From Streptomyces lacrimifluminis (GTDB lineage: Bacteria > Actinomycetota > Actinomycetes > Streptomycetales > Streptomycetaceae), in contig NZ_BMMU01000001.1 in the NCBI RefSeq assembly GCF_014646095.1, positions 434,001-498,000 of the forward strand: 64,000 bases of DNA, given 5' to 3'. A model generated the notes under the pieces. It was not told the DNA's origin, made no database searches, and was given only the letters and a program-made list of their open reading frames with translations. Shown here piece after piece: positions 17,505 through 25,888 of this stretch. The translations under genes were made by a program, and so were the position numbers. Position 1 is the stretch's first letter; every line of letters begins with the position of its first letter.

Positions 17505-18764
17505 GTGAGCAGCAGCGGCCTCATCTACGCAGTCATTGTCGGGGCCTGGGCCGCCTACTTGGTGCCGATGTGGCTCCGTAGGCAGGACGAGCTGAACGAG
17601 GCTCGTCCGACGGAACGCTTCAGCACCGCCATCCGGCTCCTGTCCGGACGGGCGGGCATGGAGCGCCGGTACGCCAAGGACCTGCGGGCGCGCTCCACCG
17701 ACGAGGGGGAGCACAGCGCCGGAGACCCGGAGGGTGTCACCGACTCGGTGGACGTCCGGGCCTTCGCCGTGCCCCCGGCCCGCCCCCAGGCGAAGGTCCA
17801 GGTACAGGCACAGGCACAGGAACAGGCGCACCAGGAGCAGTCGTCGGCCCAGGCGCACGAACAGGCCAGGGCGCCGAAGCGGGAGCAGCACGCACAGGTG
17901 TCCGCTCCGGCCCCGGCCAGGGAACGGGAGCGGGAGCGCGTACCGGTGGCTCGTCGGAGCGCGAACGCATCGGCGGAAGCCGCCGCGCGCGCTCGGCGCT
18001 CGAAGGTACTCGCGCGCCGACGGCGTACGACGGTGATGCTGTTCTTCGCCTTCACGCTCGGCACGGTCGTGGCGGCGGTCGGCGGACTCGCCTTCCTCTG
18101 GGCCCCCGCGGTCCCGGCGGCCCTGCTGAGCGGATACATCGCCTATCTGCGTACGCAGGAACGGCGCCGCTTCACCTACCAGATGGACCGGCGCCAGGCC
18201 GAACTCGCCGCGCAGCGCCTGCGTGAGCGCCAGCCCCGGCGCCGGCCGTCCACCGACCCCGGGCCCGAGGAGCAGGACGAGCACCCCGAGCCGGAGACCG
18301 ACCCCGGCCTGTCCGCACTCGCCGCCGACAGGCGTGCGCTCGTCGAGCAGACCGACCACGCGGAGTGGGTCGACCAGCAGCGCGAACGCCAGCGCCGCCC
18401 GGGCCACGGCGACAGCTGGGACCCCGTCCCGGTACCCCTGCCGACGTACGTGACCGCCCCGGTCGCCCCCCGCGCCACGTCCGACGTGGACCTCGGCGCA
18501 CCGGACGCCTGGAGTTCGGCGCGGTCCAGCACGGTGGGCCGCGAGTCGGAGTCGTCGGCGGACGAGCCGGAGACGACGGAGGACGCGACGGAGGCGGAGC
18601 TGTCGGAGGGACCGGAGTCCGACTCGGAGGCGGACCCGGAGGGCTCGGACGGCCGCACCGACGCGCGCCGCGCGGCCTCCGCCCGGCGGTCCCGGGAGCG
18701 GGTCCGTACACCGCTGTTCGACCAGTACGAGGACGGCGAGCGGCCCCGCGCGGCCAACGAGTAA
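17505..18764 (+). CDS. sepX: SepX-like actinobacterial divisome membrane protein
   Basis: A 419-aa protein. The conserved N-terminus SSSGLIYAVIVGAWAAYLVP forms one membrane helix, followed by MWLRRQDELNEARPTERFS. A Gln/Ala/Glu-rich low-complexity stretch (residues ~85-150) leads to two more helices (about residues 175-216), then a long acidic tail. This layout and N-terminus match SepX of Streptomyces, a conserved actinobacterial membrane protein needed for normal septation, and the corynebacterial GlpR receptor of Glp. The GTG start has only a weak ribosome site. Identification rests on the N-terminus and gene order; the tail is poorly conserved. Confidence 0.75.
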   Translation: MSSSGLIYAVIVGAWAAYLVPMWLRRQDELNEARPTERFSTAIRLLSGRAGMERRYAKDLRARSTDEGEHSAGDPEGVTDSVDVRAFAVPPARPQAKVQVQAQAQEQAHQEQSSAQAHEQARAPKREQHAQVSAPAPARERERERVPVARRSANASAEAAARARRSKVLARRRRTTVMLFFAFTLGTVVAAVGGLAFLWAPAVPAALLSGYIAYLRTQERRRFTYQMDRRQAELAAQRLRERQPRRRPSTDPGPEEQDEHPEPETDPGLSALAADRRALVEQTDHAEWVDQQRERQRRPGHGDSWDPVPVPLPTYVTAPVAPRATSDVDLGAPDAWSSARSSTVGRESESSADEPETTEDATEAELSEGPESDSEADPEGSDGRTDARRAASARRSRERVRTPLFDQYEDGERPRAANE

Positions 18765-18824
18765 CGAGCGGAACGGGCAGGTGGGGGAGCGTGCGACAAC
18801 CTCGACCGACCGGCGCGGAACCGA

Positions 18825-18855
18825 TTTCCGAGCACCCGGATCGGGATGCTAGAGT
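18825..18855 (+). promoter_or_regulatory. Possible promoter of tRNA-Ala
   Basis: TAGAGT at 18850-18855 resembles a -10 hexamer (TAnnnT), 14 nt before the tRNA 5' end. TTTCCG at 18825-18830 is a poor -35 at 19-nt spacing. Weak evidence. Confidence 0.35.
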
Positions 18856-18869
18856 TTCACTCGTTGCAA

Positions 18870-18943
18870 GGGCCTGTGGCGCAGTCTGGTAGCGCACCTC
18901 GTTCGCATCGAGGGGGTCTGGGGTTCAAATCCCCACAGGTCCA
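18870..18943 (+). tRNA. tRNA-Ala (anticodon CGC)
   Basis: A complete cloverleaf can be drawn: acceptor GGGCCTG/CAGGTCC with the G3:U70 wobble that defines alanine tRNAs, D-stem GCGC/GCGC, anticodon stem CCTCG/CGAGG with loop TTCGCAT (anticodon CGC at 18904-18906), T-stem TGGGG/CCCCA with loop TTCAAAT, discriminator A. CCA is not encoded. It reads GCG codons, common in this genome. A strong terminator follows directly. Confidence 0.95.
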
Positions 18944-18952
18944 CCGCAGCTC

Positions 18953-18989
18953 AGAGCCCCTGCCGGGGAGATCCGGCAGGGGCTCTTTG
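18953..18989 (+). terminator. Rho-independent terminator of tRNA-Ala
   Basis: A 14-bp stem AGAGCCCCTGCCGG / CCGGCAGGGGCTCT with a 6-nt loop, followed by TTTGG, begins 10 nt after the tRNA. It also lies downstream of the convergent AAC(3)-like gene. Confidence 0.85.
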
Positions 18990-19016
18990 GTGTCGTACGG
19001 CGGTGAGGTGCGGCAA

Positions 19017-19844
19017 CTACTGCCGGTGTTCGATCAGCCATTTCGACGCGTACGCCACCGCGGGAGCAAGGTCGAACAGCAGGCAGTCGGCGGCCCCCAC
19101 CCGGCCCGAGGTCACCGGACGCTCCGGCAGTGACGCGTAGGAGTCGCCCAGTGCCGGGAAGGCCGACGCGTCGAAGTCCACGTCGCGGTAGTGGTGCCAG
19201 CGCCGTCCTTCCGGGCCGTCGGCGACCGCGCAGCCGTAGAGGCGGGTGCCCTGGCCCGGCACGCGGTACTCGGCCAGGTGGAAGGCGGTGCAGACGGAGT
19301 AGCCCACGCCCAACAGCAGGATGCGGGCGTCCAGTTCCTCGAGGCGGGCCAGAGGGGAGTCCTCGCCCAGGTGGCAGTCCAGGGCGTGCCCGGCGGTGAT
19401 CCGTGCGGCGGCCGGGCCCAGAGCGGCGAACGAACTCTGCGGGTGGTCGCTGCGCAGCGCGCCGGGGCGGGTGCGCACCTCCTCCGGCAGGACGCCGACT
19501 CCGAAGCTCGGGGTCCGCTCGGGGTCGAACGCGGGCAGGGTCGTGCGCAGTCGGGGCCACTCCTTCGCCGGGACCGCGTACCCGCGTGTGACGGGCCAGC
19601 GGGAGGGGTCGGAGTTGTCGGGGGTCTGCGTGTAGACGACGAGGGTGCCGTCCGCGCCGAGTGCCTCCAGCAGGGAGTCGACGACGGCCCGCGCACCCCC
19701 GTGCACCGGCCCGACGGCGCTCAGGGACGCGTGGACGAGCACGGTGTCCTTCGGCCGGATTCCCAACGCGCGGAACTGGGCCAGGAGTTCGTCGGAACCG
19801 AGAGGAGCGGCCGGAGTGCCCGGACGGGTGATGCCGGTGGTCAT
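19017..19844 (-). CDS. AAC(3)-family N-acetyltransferase
   Basis: A 275-aa member of the aminoglycoside 3-N-acetyltransferase / YokD fold. Signatures: LGIRPKDTVLVHASLSAVGPV, GGARAVVDSLLEALGADGTLVVYTQT split by Gly, FGVLPEEVRTRPGALRSDHPQSSFAALGP and the LGVGYSVCTAFHLAEY segment that holds the acetyl-CoA site. Many family members act on other amines or on biosynthetic intermediates, so resistance is not implied. Its ATG overlaps the stop of the upstream 398-aa gene by 4 nt, so the two form one operon. Confidence 0.88.
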   Translation of the reverse strand: MTTGITRPGTPAAPLGSDELLAQFRALGIRPKDTVLVHASLSAVGPVHGGARAVVDSLLEALGADGTLVVYTQTPDNSDPSRWPVTRGYAVPAKEWPRLRTTLPAFDPERTPSFGVGVLPEEVRTRPGALRSDHPQSSFAALGPAAARITAGHALDCHLGEDSPLARLEELDARILLLGVGYSVCTAFHLAEYRVPGQGTRLYGCAVADGPEGRRWHHYRDVDFDASAFPALGDSYASLPERPVTSGRVGAADCLLFDLAPAVAYASKWLIEHRQ

Positions 19845-21037
19845 CGCAGGGCTTCCTGCGGGACGCCGACGATTCCGTACAGGTCGTCCGGCGAGAGAGC
19901 GGCGGTTTGCCGTGGGTCGGCGTACCGGAGGTCGGTCATCCGGTGCGGGTCGTCCTGCGGCAGGGCGACGACGCGGCGCAGTTCCTCCGGCGCCAGCGCG
20001 GTCCACAGCAGCCGCAGATCGTGGCGGACGGCGGAGGCCACGGGCCTGCCCTGCGCGTTCGTGCCGTCCAGGAACTCGCGCAGTCCGATGTCCCCGTCCC
20101 TGGCCATGGTGTACGGCGGAACCGAGTGCCGGGACAGCACCAGCGCCCCCGGTCCACCGGCCTCGGCCGGCCCGGCCGTGAACAGGCGTCGTACGTCGTG
20201 GAAGTGACGCTCCTGAAGGCTGCCGATGTCGATCACCCTCGCTTCGTCCGGGACGGGGCTGCCCTGGAGCAGGGCGAGCGGGACGGTGGAACGGTCGTGC
20301 ACCAGGACATGGGCGGCGGCGTACAGCAGGGTCTGTTCGTCGGTGATGGCGCCGCCCTTGCCCGCGAGCCGTTCGACGACAGCCGCCCGCCGGGCGGGGG
20401 ACAGCGTCCGCACCAGGTCGCCCAGCGCGGCCACGACATCGGTCGACGGAAGCGTGCCGTACACCCCGTAACGGCCCGGCGTCAGATACGACAGGAGCCG
20501 GCCGAGACAGCGGGTGAGCAGGTCGGTCTCGGCGGCCACGGCGGGCTCGGACAGGCCGTTGACCCAGCCGCCGAGGGAACCGGCGAGCACGATCTGGAGG
20601 TGGGGGGCGCGATGGCCCGCGGCGGTCAGCCGGGACGCCATGCACACGGCCGGGAGGACATAGCTGAGTGCCCGGAGCGGAACCGTGGTGCTGGCGCCGT
20701 ACACGATCCGCAGGACCAGCGGGGCGCGGACGGCTTCGCCGGCGGTCCGCAGGAGGGGAACGACTCCGTGCCCCGGCAGCCCCTGGAGGTAACCCGAGCG
20801 TCTGGCCCCGGCCCCGATGATCGCGTCGAGCACGCGGGGACGCAGCCGGTTGACCTCACCGGTCTCCTGCGCGTCGGCACACGCCGGCAGGGTGGCCAGC
20901 GCGGCGCGGACGTCCGCCTCGGTCAGGAGGCGGGGTTCCTTGCCAGGCCCCAGGACAGGCACCCCCCGCAAGATGGCAGTGAGCAGATTCGCCTGCTTCT
21001 TTCCCAGGGGTGATACCCCTTCGGACGCGTTGTGCAT
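19841..21037 (-). CDS. Unrecognised 398-aa protein, operon partner of the AAC(3)-like gene
   Basis: I do not recognise this protein. It starts MHNASEGVSPLGKKQANLL and is mixed alpha/beta without a signal peptide. Regions such as LQIVLAGSLGGWVNGLSE, VLRIVYGASTTVPLRALSY, ARVIDIGSLQERHFHDVRRLF and GALVLSRHSVPPYTMARDGD could form a Rossmann-type fold, but no nucleotide motif is clear. ATG at 21037 is preferred to GTG at 21148, whose extra residues would cross the divergent promoter region. It is translationally coupled to the acetyltransferase and divergent from the TIR-STAND gene, so the gap 21038-21168 probably carries promoters for both. Confidence 0.7.
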   Translation of the reverse strand: MHNASEGVSPLGKKQANLLTAILRGVPVLGPGKEPRLLTEADVRAALATLPACADAQETGEVNRLRPRVLDAIIGAGARRSGYLQGLPGHGVVPLLRTAGEAVRAPLVLRIVYGASTTVPLRALSYVLPAVCMASRLTAAGHRAPHLQIVLAGSLGGWVNGLSEPAVAAETDLLTRCLGRLLSYLTPGRYGVYGTLPSTDVVAALGDLVRTLSPARRAAVVERLAGKGGAITDEQTLLYAAAHVLVHDRSTVPLALLQGSPVPDEARVIDIGSLQERHFHDVRRLFTAGPAEAGGPGALVLSRHSVPPYTMARDGDIGLREFLDGTNAQGRPVASAVRHDLRLLWTALAPEELRRVVALPQDDPHRMTDLRYADPRQTAALSPDDLYGIVGVPQEALR

Positions 21038-21168
21038 GGGACCTGACAATTCGCTGATAAAGCCCGAATGGTTACGAGTTGATGGCCTGGATTGTGCCAC
21101 GGTCGGCCGCCGGGCTCGTGCGAAACTGGAAACCAGGCAGGTACGCAAGCCACACGCCGGGGGATGAG

Positions 21169-23598
21169 ATGGTGCCCGTGTGCCGCTATGCCGTCAGCTA
21201 CGCGCACGGCCGGGACGAGGCCTGGGTCGCGAGATTCCTGGACGAGCTGAGACGGCGTCTGGAGACCCCGGACGGACCGCGTTTCCACCGCCTCGTCCCA
21301 CCGTCCCTCCCGCCCGGCGGACAGGAGGGGTCGTACGGCGTCGAGACGGCGGACATCGTCCTGGCCCTGTGCAGTCCGGCGTATTTCAACGAGGGTCCCG
21401 CCCAGCACGACTGGGCGGTCCTGGCGCTGCGCCGGAGCCTGGGGCAGGCCCGCACCGGCGTCGCCCCGCAGACGGCCCTGCCCCTGGTCTGGGAGCCGGT
21501 CGACCGGCGGCTGCCGGGGCCGGTCGCGACGGCCGACGCCTTCGCCGCGGACCAGCTGCCCGAGTACCGTTCTCTGGGGCTGGCGCTGATGACGATGCAG
21601 GCCCCGCGCTACCGCGCCGCGCTTGACCGGGTGTTCGACGCGATCGTGGCCCGCATGACGGCGATGGCCGAGGCGACGACCCCGGCGCCCGAGCTGGACG
21701 ACCGGTCCGGCGGGGAGGCGCCCGACGCGCTGTCGGCGGAGGACGCCGCCTTCACCGAGCAGTTCCGCAGGGAGGTGACCCCGGTCCTGCCCGCGATACC
21801 GGTCGCCCGCACCCTCAACGCCCGTGGCCCCGGGGCCACCCGGAGCGCCGGACCGGACGGTGGCGCGTCGCCGCCGGAGCGTGTCCTGGCCGCCGAGCGG
21901 ATGCCGGAGCTGGGACGGCGGATCCTCCTCGTCGGGCCGCCGGGGGCCGGTCACAGCACCGAACTGGCGAGGCTCGCCGGAAGGGCGCTGGCCGACCTGG
22001 TGCCGGGGCGGACCGACGCGGGCCGAGCGCCCTGGGGCTGCCGGATACCGTTCGTGCTGTCGGCGAGGTCGGGGGCGCTGCCCCGGCTGGACGGGATGGT
22101 GCCGATGCTCGCCCCACGGGCGGCACCGCGGGAACCGGCCGGCTGGGCTGCCCGCCAACTGCGGTCCGGGCGGGCCTTCCTGGCCGTCGACGACCTGGAC
22201 GCGGTGCCCACCGGCAATCGCGCCGCCGTGTGGGAGTGGCTCCTGCGCCTGCTGCGGGCCCACCCCCAGGCGCCCTGCGTGATCGCCACGAACGGCACCG
22301 GAGTGCCCTGGGACAGGCTCGGGGACGCCTTCCGGGTCGCCGGCCTCGGACCCCTGCCCCCGGACGGGGTGCGCACCCTGCTCGACTCCCTCGTGGCGAC
22401 GTCCCCCGGTGACCGGCGGGTCCTCGGCGCGCTGCTGCGGCGGTTCGACACCGATCCGCTGCTCCTCGGCGTCGCCGGCCGCCCGGCCGCCGCCGCGGCA
22501 CTGCTGCGAGTGGTGAGCGGTCCGGGCCGGCCGGGGCCGGTTTCGCGGCGTCGGCTGCTGCGTGCCGGAGTCTCCGCGATGTGGCGCCGAGGGCGGGAGG
22601 AGACGGCCGGGGCGTCCTCCTTTTCCGTGCCCGTGCCCGGCCCTGCCGCCGACCGGGTGCCCGACAGCGTCCTGAGGGCCGCCTCCGGCCGACTGGCCGT
22701 CGCCGCACTCGGGCTGGACAGCTCCCGCATTCCGCTGCGGACCGCGCTCGGCGCGGTGCGGGACCCGGCCGACTCCGACGGTGTCCCGGCCGAGCGGCTG
22801 CTGGCCGCGCTCGCCGACCGCGCGGGCGTGGTGTTCCGGCCGGGGCCCGACACCGTTGCCTTCCCCGGCCCCGAGGTCAGGACCTTCCTGGCGGCCCACC
22901 ACCTGGCGCATGCGCCGGGTGCGGACGCCGACGAGCTGCTCGGGCGGCACCCGTCCGCCGAACTCGGCGAACTGTTGGCCCAGTTGAGGACCGCCGAGGC
23001 CGGCACCGGCACCCCGCGCAGTGTTCTCGCGACGACGGGCGGGCCGCCGCGCCGGCTGTCCGCCGGCAGCCCGCCGCCCCGGCCCGCCGTGCGGCGGGCG
23101 GGCGCACGGTCGGCCGCGGAGCTGCGCGCTCTGCTCCGGGCCGGCACCGCCGTGGCCGAACTGCGCTGCACCGGCCCCGTGGACGGGCTGGCCGAGGCAC
23201 TGCCGCGGCTGCCCGGACTGCGCTCGCTGGTCCTCGCGGACGATCCGTCGCTCGCGGCCCTGCCGGAGCTGAGTGGATGCCGGTCGCTGCGGTCGCTGCG
23301 GGTGCTGCGCTGCCCGAACCTGAAGGATCTGACGGCGCTGGAGTCCTCGGCCGTCATGTTCCTCGGCATCGACCCGTGGCCGGACCTCCCGGTGCCGGCC
23401 GGTCTGCGCCGGGCACCCTGGCTGAGCGGGGTGGATCTGGTGACCGGCGGATCGGGGACCGGGGCAGTAGGGGCAGTAGGGGTGGCGGGGTCGGTCGGCG
23501 CGGCCGGGCAGCCGGTCACTGTGTTTCCGGAGCTGTCAGAGCTGTCGGAGATGCCGGAGTTGCCCGAGGTCCGGATACGGCGGCGGCTCCATGGCTGA
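21169..23598 (+). CDS. TIR-like domain plus STAND-type NTPase and LRR-like C-terminus
   Basis: 809 aa. The N-terminal ~170 residues look TIR-like: YAVSYAHGRDEAWVARFLDELRRRL, then VETADIVLALCSPAYFNEGPA. Residues ~255-600 form a STAND/NACHT-like NTPase with a P-loop GPPGAGHST, in which the Walker A lysine is His, and a Walker B FLAVDDLD near residue 340. The C-terminus has leucine-rich strands (LPGLRSLVLADDPSLAALPEL, LRSLRVLRCPNLKDL) as a possible sensor. Such proteins act in NTP-gated conflict (defence or cell-death) systems. ATG at 21169 follows GGGGG. It heads a rightward run of five genes. Confidence 0.8.
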   Translation: MVPVCRYAVSYAHGRDEAWVARFLDELRRRLETPDGPRFHRLVPPSLPPGGQEGSYGVETADIVLALCSPAYFNEGPAQHDWAVLALRRSLGQARTGVAPQTALPLVWEPVDRRLPGPVATADAFAADQLPEYRSLGLALMTMQAPRYRAALDRVFDAIVARMTAMAEATTPAPELDDRSGGEAPDALSAEDAAFTEQFRREVTPVLPAIPVARTLNARGPGATRSAGPDGGASPPERVLAAERMPELGRRILLVGPPGAGHSTELARLAGRALADLVPGRTDAGRAPWGCRIPFVLSARSGALPRLDGMVPMLAPRAAPREPAGWAARQLRSGRAFLAVDDLDAVPTGNRAAVWEWLLRLLRAHPQAPCVIATNGTGVPWDRLGDAFRVAGLGPLPPDGVRTLLDSLVATSPGDRRVLGALLRRFDTDPLLLGVAGRPAAAAALLRVVSGPGRPGPVSRRRLLRAGVSAMWRRGREETAGASSFSVPVPGPAADRVPDSVLRAASGRLAVAALGLDSSRIPLRTALGAVRDPADSDGVPAERLLAALADRAGVVFRPGPDTVAFPGPEVRTFLAAHHLAHAPGADADELLGRHPSAELGELLAQLRTAEAGTGTPRSVLATTGGPPRRLSAGSPPPRPAVRRAGARSAAELRALLRAGTAVAELRCTGPVDGLAEALPRLPGLRSLVLADDPSLAALPELSGCRSLRSLRVLRCPNLKDLTALESSAVMFLGIDPWPDLPVPAGLRRAPWLSGVDLVTGGSGTGAVGAVGVAGSVGAAGQPVTVFPELSELSEMPELPEVRIRRRLHG

Positions 23599-23786
23599 CG
23601 CTTTCGCGCGGCCTGCGGTTTGTCCGGCGTCCTCTGATTCGACCGCTCCGAGCCCGACCGGTTCGGCTTCTCGGGGAGAACCGTGCTGTCGGCCATATTC
23701 GGCGACCGAGTAGTGGCCGTACGTCCCATGGGGAAGAGTGCAACGGGGTGCGGTGCGCCGTAGGCGCGGGCTGATGACGGGGGGCA

Positions 23787-24695
23787 GTGGGCTTGATCAA
23801 GCTTTTCGACCCGGCCGAGGAGACCTACCGGCCTGCGAGGGCCGGCCGTACGCCGGCACGCGGCACGGGCCGCCTCGACGACCAGGTCTACCTCTTCGAC
23901 GACCGGACCGTCCTCGCCGTCAACGTCGCTCTGGCGTCCGGCCGTCCCCTGCTGGTGCTCGGTCCGCCCGGCTCGGGGAAGTCGGCGCTCGCGCCGAACG
24001 TGGCACGGCTGATGCGCTTCCGCTACTACGCCGAGGTGGTCACCGCCCGCACCGAACCGCACGACCTGCTCTGGCGCGAGGAGGCGTTCCGCCAGCTCAA
24101 CGACGCCACGCAGGGCACGCTCCAGGAACCCGGTTCGCGGGCCTACTTCCGGCCCGGCCCCCTGTGGAAGGCGCTCGATCCGACCCTGGACGAGGAGGAC
24201 CCGCCCGCGTTGCGCGACCGTCCCGCGGTGGTCCTCATCGACGAGATCGACAAGGCCGACCCCGATGTCCCGGACGCCCTTCTCGATCCGCTCAACAACC
24301 TCCGCTTCGTCGGCCCCGACCGCCGCACGGTGACGGCGACCGAGGGCACGGGCGCACCCCTGGTGGTGATCACGAGCAACGAGGAACGGGAACTGTCCGC
24401 CGCCTTCCTGCGGCGCTGCATCCTGCTGAGGCTGGAGTCGCCCGACCGTGAACACCTGCTGAAGGTCGCCCGGTTGCACATGGGCGACGACTACGACGAG
24501 GCGCTCACCGTGGAGTTGGCCGCCATGTTCGAGAACGAGTCGATGGCGACCCGGCCGACGGCGAGCACCGCCGAGTTCCTGGACACCCTGCGGGCCTGCC
24601 GCCAGATGGGCCTGACGGCCGCGTCGCCGGAGTGGCGGGCGGTCGCGGGCCTCGCCATGACGAAGGCATCCTCCGACCCCTTTCCCTACACATGA
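23787..24695 (+). CDS. MoxR-type AAA+ ATPase
   Basis: 302 aa, a single AAA+ module of the MoxR/RavA kind. Walker A GPPGSGKSALA at residues ~58-68, Walker B VVLIDEIDKADPDVPDALLDPL at ~148, sensor 1 VVITSNEERELSAAFLRRCI with the arginine finger. MoxR ATPases act as chaperones with a vWA partner, and the next gene, overlapping by 4 nt (ATGA), is such a partner. GTG start after GGGGGGCA. The 188-bp gap before it probably contains the operon promoter. Confidence 0.92.
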   Translation: MGLIKLFDPAEETYRPARAGRTPARGTGRLDDQVYLFDDRTVLAVNVALASGRPLLVLGPPGSGKSALAPNVARLMRFRYYAEVVTARTEPHDLLWREEAFRQLNDATQGTLQEPGSRAYFRPGPLWKALDPTLDEEDPPALRDRPAVVLIDEIDKADPDVPDALLDPLNNLRFVGPDRRTVTATEGTGAPLVVITSNEERELSAAFLRRCILLRLESPDREHLLKVARLHMGDDYDEALTVELAAMFENESMATRPTASTAEFLDTLRACRQMGLTAASPEWRAVAGLAMTKASSDPFPYT

Positions 24696-25888
24696 ACCGA
24701 GGCCCGGCCCGGCTGGGGGATCTCCTGCGGACGGCCCGTGCCCTCGGGGTGTCCGACCCGGACGGCCTGACCACGCTGGCCGCGGCCCTGGGAGTGGCGC
24801 TTCCCTCCGCCGATCACACCCCGTCCCCCCGCGCCGACACCCCGTCCGACAGCCCCGCCCGCCGTGGCGCGGACCCGGCTCGGCCGTCCCGGGGCGAGGG
24901 TACGGCGGCCCGCGCGAGCCGCTCGCGGAACGGCACCGGTTCCTCCGACCGGGCCCACGGGGGGAGCGCACCATCCGGGCCCGCCGAGGAGAACGCTGCC
25001 GCCGCGGGGCCGTACCACCGGGCCTCCCGCCCGCCCGCGAGCCCGCCCGAGGAGGTTCCCGGCCCGGACACCCGGTCGGCCACCGGCGGTTCGCTGCTGC
25101 TGGTCCGTGCCGCGCGCCCAACACCGGGCCGGGAGGCGGAGGGCTGGTGGCGCGAGACGGATCCGTCCGGTCCCCCGGACGACGGCACCGAGGAACTCCT
25201 CGGCCACACCGAGGCGTTCGACGTGCCCTGGCCGACGGCCCTGCCACGGCCCGCCCCGCCGTGGAACCCGCAGACCGAGCGGGCCGTCTTCCTCGCGATG
25301 GCCGGCACGCACACCACCGGACGCGCGGTCGACCACCTGCGGCTGGTGGACCTCTTCGTGCGCAGTCTCGCCGGTGGCCGGCTCGCCCGACCGCGGGTGC
25401 CCTACCGACAGCGGACCACCACCCGGGCCGGAGCGCTGCTGCTGATCGACCGCGGCGAGTCGATGCGGCCGTTCCGGCACGACCAGGAGTGGATCACCCG
25501 GCTCGCGGCCCGCATCCTGCCGGCGGGCGGGCTGCGCGTGCTGGACCTGCGCATCGCCCAGGGCGTCAGCCGCGACCGGGGGCGCACCTGGGAACCCCAC
25601 CCGGTGTCGCCGTACGGGCAGCCGGTGCTCCTGCTCTCCGACCTCGGGCACCTGCAACCGCCGTCGCCGGGCCGCCACCACTCCTCGCCGGCGAGCTGGC
25701 TGCCGTATCTGCGCCGGCTGCGGGAGGCGGGCAGCCCCGTCGTCTGTCTCACGCCCTATCCCGCCGAGGAGTACCCGGCGGCCGTACGGCAGACGGTCGC
25801 GCTGGTTCCGCTGGACCGCCGGGTGTCCGTACGGCTCGCGCAGACCGCGGCCCGCCAGGACCCGCGCCGGGCGGGGCGGCGGCGATGA
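24692..25888 (+). CDS. vWA-like protein, partner of the MoxR ATPase
   Basis: 398 aa. Short N-terminal helical domain (LGDLLRTARALGVSDPDGLTTL), a disordered Pro/Ser/Arg-rich linker to about residue 150, then a von Willebrand A-like fold: AGALLLIDRGESMRPF at ~245, in which DRGES replaces the DxSxS metal motif, then LPAGGLRVLDLRIAQG and QPVLLLSDLGHLQPPSPG. The missing Ser suggests altered metal binding. It is coupled to the MoxR gene and to the following gene by ATGA overlaps. The N-terminus may match the SAV_2336-type domain, but I cannot confirm this. Confidence 0.75.
   Translation: MNRGPARLGDLLRTARALGVSDPDGLTTLAAALGVALPSADHTPSPRADTPSDSPARRGADPARPSRGEGTAARASRSRNGTGSSDRAHGGSAPSGPAEENAAAAGPYHRASRPPASPPEEVPGPDTRSATGGSLLLVRAARPTPGREAEGWWRETDPSGPPDDGTEELLGHTEAFDVPWPTALPRPAPPWNPQTERAVFLAMAGTHTTGRAVDHLRLVDLFVRSLAGGRLARPRVPYRQRTTTRAGALLLIDRGESMRPFRHDQEWITRLAARILPAGGLRVLDLRIAQGVSRDRGRTWEPHPVSPYGQPVLLLSDLGHLQPPSPGRHHSSPASWLPYLRRLREAGSPVVCLTPYPAEEYPAAVRQTVALVPLDRRVSVRLAQTAARQDPRRAGRRR

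Noticed and set aside
19017..19844. Calling the AAC(3)-like gene an aminoglycoside resistance determinant
   Set aside because: The family is broad, and no resistance can be concluded from the fold alone.
21951..25247. A 1098-codon leftward open frame opposite the TIR-STAND, MoxR and vWA genes
   Set aside because: It crosses three well-supported genes and has only Arg/Ser/Pro-rich composition.
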